NCBI GenBank assembly: GCA_001599355.1 | Contig: BCGQ01000007.1 | Coordinates: forward strand, 314,620-378,619 | Length of the DNA stretch: 64,000 nt | From: Nakazawaea peltata | Taxonomy: Eukaryota; Ascomycota; Pichiomycetes; Alaninales; Pachysolenaceae | Direction of reading: 5' to 3' | Shown here: piece after piece, positions 1 through 8,147 of the stretch | Position numbering within the stretch: position 1 is the first letter of the stretch | Layout: every line of letters starts with the position of its first letter | Program-made: the position numbers and the translations under genes | The notes under the pieces: generated by a model | Database searches by the model: none | Told to the model about the DNA's origin: nothing | Seen by the model: the letters and a program-made list of their open reading frames with translations, nothing else

Positions 1-39
1 ACACTCAACTAAGCACTGGAGTATCGGTATCGTTCAATA

Positions 40-606
40 ATGCAAAGTGAATCCGCCAAAGAGACGATCATCAAGCCTCTGCAATTGTATCTCACTGGGA
101 GATCTTCCTTTACTGAGATGGTGCCCAGAGAGAAGTTCAACTCGATGTGTAAGGAGTTGGATAAGGGACTTTCTGAGGAGGCAGTGAATGATTTGTATAT
201 AGCGCTTAAGAATCAGAATGATAAGAGACTTCGAGAGGCCAATTTTGTGGTGAAATCGGTGCTTGGAGGTATTGAACTGCGGAATATTAAGCAGACGAGT
301 GATTCTCCAGATGGAGACTCGGAAACTGCCCAACAAGAGACTTCAAATACGAAAAGTCCTCAAGAACAGATAGATATGGATTCTCTTGAGTCAGTTGTCA
401 AGGATTTGGAGGCTCTCAATGACCTGGTTCGACTTGAAAGAAGGGATATACAGACCAAATGTAATCAGAAATTACTGGAGATCGAGGAAAGTGTCGATCG
501 TTTAAGTGATCTCAAATATGGAAAGCTTGATTTATCGACTACAGTAGAAGAGGCAAATGAATCATTAGACAAATTGACAAAGATATTACTTGAGAAATAT
601 GAATAG
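40..606 (+). CDS. NKP2: NKP2/Cnl2-like kinetochore protein
   Basis: A 188-residue protein starting at the first ATG. The N-terminal half (residues 10-85) has the layout of the Cnl2/Nkp2 family: a short hydrophobic segment around YLTGRSSFTEMV, then a helical stretch LNDLYIALKNQNDKRL that resembles the family's 'LYRELQHQRA' region. The C-terminal half (residues 115-188) is a predicted coiled coil rich in E, L, D and K. Nkp2 is a non-essential subunit of the inner kinetochore (CCAN/COMA-associated) in budding yeast, usually about 150-190 residues, so the length fits. The stop codon lies only 3 nt from the stop of the convergent TAD3 gene, so their 3' ends must overlap. The family call rests on pattern memory only; another small coiled-coil kinetochore protein is possible. 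Confidence 0.5.
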   Translation: MQSESAKETIIKPLQLYLTGRSSFTEMVPREKFNSMCKELDKGLSEEAVNDLYIALKNQNDKRLREANFVVKSVLGGIELRNIKQTSDSPDGDSETAQQETSNTKSPQEQIDMDSLESVVKDLEALNDLVRLERRDIQTKCNQKLLEIEESVDRLSDLKYGKLDLSTTVEEANESLDKLTKILLEKYE

Positions 607-609
607 TTA

Positions 610-1710
610 TTATGCAAAGGTTTCATCGGGGAGATCTCCTACGGGGATCTTTTCGTCACCGCAGTATTTCCAGCATTCGAATTTCCAATTCAAGCCGGTG
701 AAGACTTCATGTCCGTATCCGAGTCCACTGGACGCTTCAACAGCACCAGAAGAGGGCATTGTGCGAATATATGTTAACTTTCCGATCCGTGAATGGATCA
801 ACAGCATGAGACACATCGAGCAAGGCTCATGTGTCGTATAAACATGATGATTAAGACAGAGATAGTTCTTCGGTTCTACTATCCCGCCATTCTGTCTTCT
901 TTGGACCTCTATATCGGCCATCTCTTGAATAGCATCCATGATACTGTGTTTTAAAGATGACACTCCACAGCCTCTATGATCAGACTGAATTACCACAGTC
1001 TTATCGGAGCCGGGGTCTCTAAACATCGTGACAATGGGAGATTTCTGTTCTTCCGTTAGTATATATATAATGATTATGTGATTTTACAGCTAAATACTTA
1101 CTCCTTGCTTCTGTAGTTCAAGAGATTTGGCACTGATCTCTCTTAAATATGACTTCTCTTTCTCTATATCTATGTGGATCTGATTGAGTTCTTGGATCAA
1201 CGGGTTGCCTTTCCAGATCATGGGCCAAAAACGAGAACCCCAAAGTTCCAGAGTCTCTTTATCATAAGGATATGTAGTAGGTACTCGCACTGGACTAATC
1301 TCTTGCACTTCTACATCGTACTGACTCATCAACTTGATGATCTGATCTTCGTCGGGCATCAGGGCCACGCTGCAGAATAAAGCCCAGAGTAGTACTTTTG
1401 GATGGTCTACCTTTTGGATTCTTTTCAAATATTGGAGCTCTACAGGGTCTTCATCCTGGATCAGTTCACTTTTGATCAACTTCAAGAACTTGGAAGATTG
1501 TCGAGGCTCGAATTTCACACTCCAAACGGGTTGGAGATTTGCTTCCAGCTCAATTTGGGACTGTGGATCTTCTTTTTTGGAAGATTTAGATTTCTGGTTG
1601 ATTATTCTTTGAAAAGATCCGTCAAATACAAAAGTTTCATAGTCAATTTCATGGTATTGTGACTGTCTCAGCAGCAGTGGCTCTGGTGACTTCGATGAAG
1701 CTTTGACCAT
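610..1710 (-). CDS. TAD3: tRNA-specific adenosine deaminase subunit Tad3 (one intron)
   Basis: Join of 1102..1710 and 610..1044 on the minus strand, 347 aa. Tad3 is the non-catalytic partner of Tad2 in the enzyme that makes inosine at wobble position A34 of tRNAs. Exon 1 carries the family segment WGSRFWPMIWKGNP. Exon 2 carries the deaminase fold with LKHSIMDAI, LCLNHHVYTTHEPCSMC and ALIHSR-type motifs. The zinc ligands are the H of HSI and the two C of PCSMC. The HxE glutamate of active deaminases is replaced by Ile, as expected for Tad3 (Val in S. cerevisiae). The intron (1045..1101, 57 nt) runs GTAAGT to CAG with branch TACTAAC at 1055-1061, and splicing restores KQG-KSPIVTMF, matching yeast Tad3. 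The open frame begins at a TTG (1737), so I chose the ATG at 1710, which gives MVK as in S. cerevisiae. Confidence 0.93.
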
Positions 1711-2107
1711 GAGGTTCAACGATGGGATTGGAAGCAAAGAGAGTGGATATTGACAAAAAAAAGAAGTGAATATTTAGTCTTAGACACCCCAGAGACCAGT
1801 AAAACGGGTTAGAAAGCACTTTATATTAACTCTTTACCTCTTCACCCCTAGTCGATGAGCTCTCGAGGTATTTCGTTCTAGTCATTGGGAGTTTTGATAA
1901 TCTGCTAAGAGGTATTTGAATATGATAATTTGCTGATGGAGTTGATGCGATGCGCTCGCGACAGTGTCAGACCCCTCGCGATGAGCAATGTCGCGTCAGT
2001 ATCGGTGTCACTAGTGTCTCCAGATGACCTATCTCTTCAGGGGTTGGAGTCTCAGATCACGTGACATATTTTGAGAATTTCGTTCGGCTCTTGCTGCATA
2101 GTCCCTC
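1711..2107. promoter_or_regulatory. divergent TAD3-EST2 promoter
   Basis: This 397-bp gap serves both divergent genes. It holds three CGCG-cored sites within 41 bp: TCGCGA at 1956 and at 1976, and TCGCGT at 1991. A palindromic E-box TCACGTGA lies at 2057-2064, about 45 bp before the EST2 ATG. CGCG cores are bound by Rsc3-type and MBF-type factors in yeasts, and CACGTG by Cbf1-type bHLH proteins. Which factor acts here is not shown by the sequence. Confidence 0.5.
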
Positions 2108-4702
2108 ATGACTCTATTGAAAGATTTATATGGGGGCAAGCTCTTGCCGACTAGTGGAGATCTTGATCTTGATCTGAAGACTCCACATATAGCGTCGGTT
2201 GATCCTGTCGAATATACTCGGCTCATTGCCAATGCTCGCATATTGACTCGGAAACAGCGTCACTCAGAGTTGGATGAGGCACAGGTGGCCTCAATTGCCC
2301 AATTAACTGTTCAGCGGGCTGAACAACAAGAATTGGACCACGAGTCATTGATTGATTTTATTATCCGTCAACTTTTGACCTCTGGACTTGCTCTTGACAA
2401 TAGAATAACCAAGGGTTATGAACTAGCCCCGGCAAGTACCAATGGAGTGCTAAATAGACAGAATAGTTTCCATGTCAGCTTCTTGAAGTCGCCGGCTTGG
2501 AGACTTGTACATTTGAGATTGGGAACAGAAGAGTTTGTATATTTACTACTACACACGAATTGTTTCTATGTTGTCGAAAACGGAAATCAGGTACAGTTGT
2601 TTGGTGAAGATTTTCAGAAATCTTACAATGGAGGGAACAATCAGGTCAGTTCACAAGGTATACCCAGTGGGTCGATGTTCTCCAAGGAAAGATATCAGGC
2701 TCGGTTTTTGAACCCAGTACCTCAAGATAGATATGATCTTTTGACTCAGATCTTCCCTGAACTTCCAAGAGGGCACATTGTCAAATCTCAAGGGGCATTA
2801 CCTCGCAAATTTCGAAAAATCCATGGGATACTGAGGATTGTCGTTGAAAATCACAACCAATGCCCTTACAAGTATATGCTAAATCGTTTTTGCCCAATTG
2901 AAAAGAATTATAAGAACAAAGACAACCGGACAGTATCAACCAATATTACTGACGTGATCAAATTTGTTCTTTGTGCATTTAATAACGTATTTCCTCCTCA
3001 AATATATGGGTCTGATAAACTGAATAAGCTGGTTATCATGTCCAAAATCGCTGATTTCATCCGATCATCGGCTTCTTTAGCCACTTCTCCATCACCTTCT
3101 AGAAAGGACCAACAATTGGGACCGAACACTCTTCTCAAAAACGTCAAAATATCCCACATCGAATGGCTCGGAATAGGTAAAATGAACAAACAGGATTTCA
3201 TCAAACGGAAACGGCTCATGCATGCCTTCATCTTCTGGCTATTGTCCAAATACGTAAGTAAACTTATAGGAAGTCATTTCCATGTAGTTAGAAACGAGTC
3301 CGAGGGTTGCATGCTATTTTATAGGCATGAACTATGGTGTAAATTGACCAAACCTTTTATAGATCGTTATTTTGCCCATTATTTGGATGCCTCAAGTCTG
3401 GAAATCCCAATCAAATCATTTGTGGAGTCAGAGAACATCCAGGGAAAGATGAGATTGATCCCTAAACTGAAAGATTTCAGGGTGATTAATGCTCCATTCA
3501 AAGGAACTGAGGCAGAATCTCTGAAATACTGGAAATATCTCAACAATGAGGTTAAACCAGTCCGTAAGATCTTGATGGAAGCCCGAAAAGCTACTCTCCG
3601 AAAGTCATCCCAGAAGGTCTGCTTCACTATAGGTGACATTTCAAGGCATATTACTAATTTCAAAAAAGGGATACTCTCTGAATGCGGTCTCCCTCCACAA
3701 TTATATTATATGAAATTCGATGCTAAGTCATGCTACGATACAATCCCGACATGGAAAGTGAAGGAGAGTTGCCAGAGACTGATCCTGAACCTCTGTTCGA
3801 AACTGGGTAAGACAGATTTCGTCTACAGACTGGTGATGGCCGGGCCAACTATAGATAAATTGAAACCTGGGGGGTTATTAACTACTTTTGACGATTTACA
3901 AAGACTTGATATTGTTCATTATTCTGAGAAAGACGCTTTGAATCAAGATGGTCAACAATCTGGCACCAGATTTATGGTTGATCAATGTAGAAGTGTCGTC
4001 TTAAATTCAGATGAAGTGTTTTCTGTAATCAACCAGCAATTAGACAACACGGTAGTCAAAGTACGGACCCGAACCTTTGCCAGGAAACAAGGAATCTTCC
4101 AAGGTTTCCCACTCTCTACAGTCTTCTGTGACATCTTATATGATGAGCTCATTGAGACTTATTTCAAGTTCATTCTACAAGATTCCCTGAACAGTCTTAT
4201 CTTGAGACTTGCTGACGATTTCCTTATCATCTCAACTAACCCTCATCAAATAAGAAGAGCTCTTGAACAAACAGAGAGAGGATTTGGGGAATTCCAAGTT
4301 AAAATGAACACTCAAAAAACTAAAATCCAATTAAAACCCCCTCAGACCAAAGACACAAACCACCAAAAAGTGACATTCTGTGGTCTCTCTGTTGATATGT
4401 TGACTCTTGACGTTGTGAAACCATCTGAATCCTACGGAGATTTAATAAGTTTCCCAGGAAACCGTTACTCTGATCTCTACGATAAACTCATTTGGTTATT
4501 AAAGACACGTCTTAACAGTGGATTACTCATACCTGAATCCAATTGTAATAATGAGAATGTGGTGAACATGATACAGAATATTCTTGATCTTTTCAGTAAA
4601 TATAAACGGAATTGTAAGGACCAGTTTGATCCTAAGGAATTCAGTCTGTTTATGAATGAGATGGAGCGTCTTGCATATGAGAAATTGGAGAGTATAACAT
4701 GA
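2108..4702 (+). CDS. EST2: telomerase reverse transcriptase (TERT)
   Basis: An 864-aa protein close to the 884 aa of S. cerevisiae Est2, uninterrupted, starting at ATG 2108. Telomerase RT copies an RNA template to extend chromosome ends. RT motifs appear in order: motif 1/2 KMRLIPKLKDFRVI (about residues 449-462), motif A YMKFDAKSCYD with catalytic Asp538, motif B' KQGIFQGFPLSTVF, motif C LADDFLIIS with Asp703-Asp704, then motif D/E with FCGLSV. The N-terminal 160 residues have the expected place of the TEN domain, and the middle the RNA-binding domain, though these are poorly conserved. A GTAAGT inside the frame (3254-3259) is not needed as a splice site because the frame is open and motif order is intact. 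Confident from RT motifs and length. Confidence 0.93.
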   Translation: MTLLKDLYGGKLLPTSGDLDLDLKTPHIASVDPVEYTRLIANARILTRKQRHSELDEAQVASIAQLTVQRAEQQELDHESLIDFIIRQLLTSGLALDNRITKGYELAPASTNGVLNRQNSFHVSFLKSPAWRLVHLRLGTEEFVYLLLHTNCFYVVENGNQVQLFGEDFQKSYNGGNNQVSSQGIPSGSMFSKERYQARFLNPVPQDRYDLLTQIFPELPRGHIVKSQGALPRKFRKIHGILRIVVENHNQCPYKYMLNRFCPIEKNYKNKDNRTVSTNITDVIKFVLCAFNNVFPPQIYGSDKLNKLVIMSKIADFIRSSASLATSPSPSRKDQQLGPNTLLKNVKISHIEWLGIGKMNKQDFIKRKRLMHAFIFWLLSKYVSKLIGSHFHVVRNESEGCMLFYRHELWCKLTKPFIDRYFAHYLDASSLEIPIKSFVESENIQGKMRLIPKLKDFRVINAPFKGTEAESLKYWKYLNNEVKPVRKILMEARKATLRKSSQKVCFTIGDISRHITNFKKGILSECGLPPQLYYMKFDAKSCYDTIPTWKVKESCQRLILNLCSKLGKTDFVYRLVMAGPTIDKLKPGGLLTTFDDLQRLDIVHYSEKDALNQDGQQSGTRFMVDQCRSVVLNSDEVFSVINQQLDNTVVKVRTRTFARKQGIFQGFPLSTVFCDILYDELIETYFKFILQDSLNSLILRLADDFLIISTNPHQIRRALEQTERGFGEFQVKMNTQKTKIQLKPPQTKDTNHQKVTFCGLSVDMLTLDVVKPSESYGDLISFPGNRYSDLYDKLIWLLKTRLNSGLLIPESNCNNENVVNMIQNILDLFSKYKRNCKDQFDPKEFSLFMNEMERLAYEKLESIT

Positions 4703-5116
4703 GGGGAATGAATGATTTGGTCATTTAAATTTTGGGACAGTATGAGAGCCATTCTGAGAACTGTTCTGAGAACTCACACCCCTTTTACCCCTTTTCAATA
4801 ATAGATTTGAGTCACATGCATGAACCTCTTTTATCACATGCAATATCAATAACATTTAATGCATATTTAACTTTGATCCCCGCTTTGTAGGCCTCACCCC
4901 TTTACAGTTTATCCCTTTACAGTTTACCCCTTTTCCTTTTCATATAAAAGCCTCCAATAATCACATAATTTTTATCCACCATTGCACCAGAGAAGTGTTT
5001 AGCTTGCCATAACAACTACTCACACACCACTCACCTTACTTACTCACTACAACTTATAGACATCACATACCTTCTATTATATACAATCTTAGAATTATCA
5101 ATTACCCATTCCCAAC
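4703..5116. other. convergent EST2-BUD6 3' intergenic region
   Basis: No gene is visible in these 414 bp between two convergent genes. The sequence is AT-rich with repeated 'cccctttt' and 'tttacccctt' tracts at about 4775-4795 and 4900-4940, and an 'actcacacaccactcacc' stretch near 5018-5035. It probably holds the two polyadenylation regions. Confidence 0.5.
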
Positions 5117-7575
5117 TCAATCCAAGAATCCCAAATTCTCACGATTCTGTTTCTCTCTCAATCTTTCGGTCTCTTCAATACCTCCACTCTTCTTCAACAT
5201 TCCAGCTTCAACAAATCCACCTAGTTCATCTTGGAAGTTATCAGACATGGTGATCTCTTTCTGCATCTCCCTCAATCTCTCCAGCTTCTCAATAGCAGCG
5301 ACTCTTCCCTCATGATTAGGATTTAACAGCGACACCTCATTCATAAGCTGGTCTCGAATATCAGTCAAACTCTCTCCTGGTCCCGGAATCAGAATATTAG
5401 GTAATATCTTCATATTCGGATTCTTACTGAACTGTTCACTGCACTCTTCTACTAACTCAAAGGTCTCAAACAGTTTCTCAAGATCATCTTGCAAATCCAG
5501 AACCAATTCCTCTTGTAAATTGAAGAATTGTTGCTCCTCACAGACAGTATTCAACTCATTTTCCCAAATCTTCTTCCAATTCAGTTTCTCCACTCTGATA
5601 TACTCCAGAACTTGCTGTAACTCCTCTTTAGAAACGTCCAACTCTTTCGCCACAAACACAAGTTGCTTCTTATCAGGTCTCAGTCTTCTTTGCGCCACAT
5701 CTTTACGGATAGCCTCGATGATATCTTGCAAATCATCCGTCTTCGTCAATAAGTGTTCACACTCCTTCGAGAGCTTCAGACGACAAGTCTCCATGTAACT
5801 TCTATTACTTGAAGCGGCAGCAGCATCTCCAGTTTTGGCATCGTATCCGGTTTCTTTGAAGAGTTTGATCTTGGCAAAGATATCATCGACTGATGATTGG
5901 AGGTTTTGTTTGTTTGAGGAAGAAAGTTGGCGGATTGCAGCGAGGTCTCTTTTGATGGAGGAGATTTCTTTGAGCAGCAGCAGAGAAGATATTATTCCAG
6001 GAGAGGTAGTAACAGGTTTCTCAACGGATTTATCAGATGCCGGGGAAGATGCCAGCACTGAGCCCGATCTTGAGACCTCTCCTATATCTTTAACACTCAG
6101 TTTCAATTCAGAAACTGCCTCTTCTAATGCATTTTTCATCAGAACCTGCATCTCTTGGACCAGTTTCTCGAATTTCAGTTCCATTTTAGCCATCTTGTCA
6201 GAATCTGTAGCCCCAGTAGCGACTCCCAGCTGTTGCTGACTCACCGTCTGAGCCTCATGCAAAGATAAAACCGAATTCGAACGAATATCAGCCAAATTCT
6301 CCAATTCATAAGGCACTGTAGACCCAGGATCAGTCACATATATCTCTGGGAACGAATCAGTACCTGGCGAGTAAGCAAATTTCTCTACAAATAACAATCT
6401 GAGGGAGGCTCTACTGAGAGATCCTTGAATACTGACCTTTTTAGTACGACTTCCTACCTGAAGATACACCTGGAATGAATCTACGGTCTCCACAGTGGTT
6501 ACAGATTCCTCTGGGATTCTTTCAAAGCCAGAAACTACCCTTGGTGAGCGACTCAGAGGACTCCGAGGAGACGAAAATACCTCTCCCATCCCATTGGAGC
6601 CTCCAGAACTGATATTGGGACTCAAACTTCCAATTGCTGGCGAGGCTCCAGCACTGGAAACATAACTTTCAACCTTCCCTGGTAAAGCCAGCTGAAGATC
6701 TTGGTCCTGAGCAGCTGTAAGTTTCGCATATTGGTATGCTGAGAATCTTTTAGAGGCTCTTCTTTTAAGAGAGTCACCATTTTGAAGTTGTTGTAAAGCA
6801 TTTTCTGAGGCAGAAGCAGGAGCCAGAGGAGGAGGCGGAGGAGCCGGAGGCGCAGATTCAATATTGACAGCCGGAATAGGTGATTTAGTAGCTGTAACGC
6901 CCGCCACAGTCGAAGGAGAAGCCACTGGAGCAGGAGAACGAGGCTGTCCCATAGTAGAACCTGGTCTAGAACGTGTACCAGATTCAGTATCCACACCATT
7001 TGAAGCAGCAATCGACCCTGGAACCGATTTGGCACTGGCAGCTCCACCAGACCCCACCGAAGTCACCGATCTTATACCTGGAGAACGAGTATTGGACTGC
7101 ATAGAAGCCGGTCCAGACACCGATCTATACCCATTCATCTGGATCTCCTTCAGAATCAGCTGTTTCCTCTTCAAATTCTGAAGCAATGAAACTATAATCT
7201 CCCTGATCATAGGCAAAAACCTATCCAAACTGTCCTGTGATGGTTCCTCACACAACAGCTCCTCTAAAACCATCCTCAAAGAGTGTGGGACATCGCCCAA
7301 ATCCGACACATCGACTCCAGCATTCGAAAAAGCCCTACAGGCCACTTTGAACTCATTTCCAAGATTCACATACGAATCCGAAACATCATTTTCGTCACAA
7401 TTAAGCTTCGCCCATTGCGTGAGAGACTCAAGTAACCTTTTAGTGGCTACCAAGAGCCTTGTGACACTCGATTCAATCGTACTCAACTAGTTTATGTTAG
7501 TAACCACCACTGGATAGACAGTAAAGGACCTCTCCCACTCATACTTACCGATTGTCTCTTAGGTATTGACGACAT
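5117..7575 (-). CDS. BUD6: Bud6/Aip3 actin- and formin-binding polarity protein (one intron)
   Basis: Join of 7549..7575 and 5117..7486 on the minus strand, 798 aa. Bud6 stimulates formin-driven actin nucleation at sites of polarised growth. Exon 2 starts with the conserved Bud6 N-domain (TRLLVATKRLLESLTQWAKL), followed by a low-complexity Ser/Pro/Ala region (about residues 130-350) and a long coiled-coil core to the C-terminus, the actin/formin-binding part in this family. The main frame has no ATG at its beginning and would start at TTG. A 62-nt intron (7487..7548) fits exactly: GTAAGT at its 5' end, branch TACTAAC at 7496-7502, and TAG at the 3' end. The first exon is 27 nt and encodes MSSIPKRQS in frame. 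Confidence 0.9.
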
Positions 7576-8147
7576 TTCTCCAATATATGTCGGTTCCAAT
7601 TCAAACTCGATCTATTACGCGTTGTTTTATTAGTGATAGGTTGATAATGGGTGGTCAATTCCACAATAAATCCACTTCTGAAACTTTAAAAACACTCTCA
7701 ATGCAATCCTAATGCGAATTATATGCCAAAAGATACGTCTAGATCAACTTTTACTATGTCTTCACTTGAACTGATCAACCTTCAAAATCGCCATCTAATC
7801 CGAGAGTTGTTTGGAATTTGAAAGACAGCCCCTGATTAGGAGAAATTTCCTAAAAGAGAGAAAAAAAATCTGTCTAGACAGCCCCTATTAGACGACCATA
7901 CAGCCCCTGATCAAGAAACATTTCCTAATACAGATAAATATGCCCATTTCTTTAAACTACACAGCAAAACTTAACTCAATCCGCCCCTTTATTTCCCATT
8001 TCAGCCATTTCTGCCCCTCTCATCCTCATCTGCCCAATCGCGTAACAAAAATAAAAAAAAAATAACGCCAAACCCCCTTCTTGACGGCGCTTAAACGTCA
8101 ATTAACCCACCATATCAGGTCATTGTGGGCGGCTGGATAATATCGGA
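7576..8147. promoter_or_regulatory. divergent BUD6-MMS22 promoter with repeated ACAGCCCCT motif
   Basis: A 572-bp divergent region. It holds three direct copies of a GACAGCCCCT(GA)TTA-type element at 7824-7840, 7877-7890 and 7900-7915. Two of them are followed by 'aaatttcct' or 'acatttcct', so the repeat unit is longer than the core. The CCCCT core equals the yeast stress response element. The same 14-15 bp motif occurs once, reversed, upstream of OPY2 (34865-34879). Confidence 0.5.

Noticed and set aside
3254-3259. GTAAGT as a splice donor inside EST2
   Set aside because: The frame is open throughout and RT motifs are in order; no TACTAAC follows.
7484-7486. TTG as the start codon of BUD6
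   Set aside because: A spliced 27-nt first exon with an ATG and perfect splice signals explains the 5' end better.
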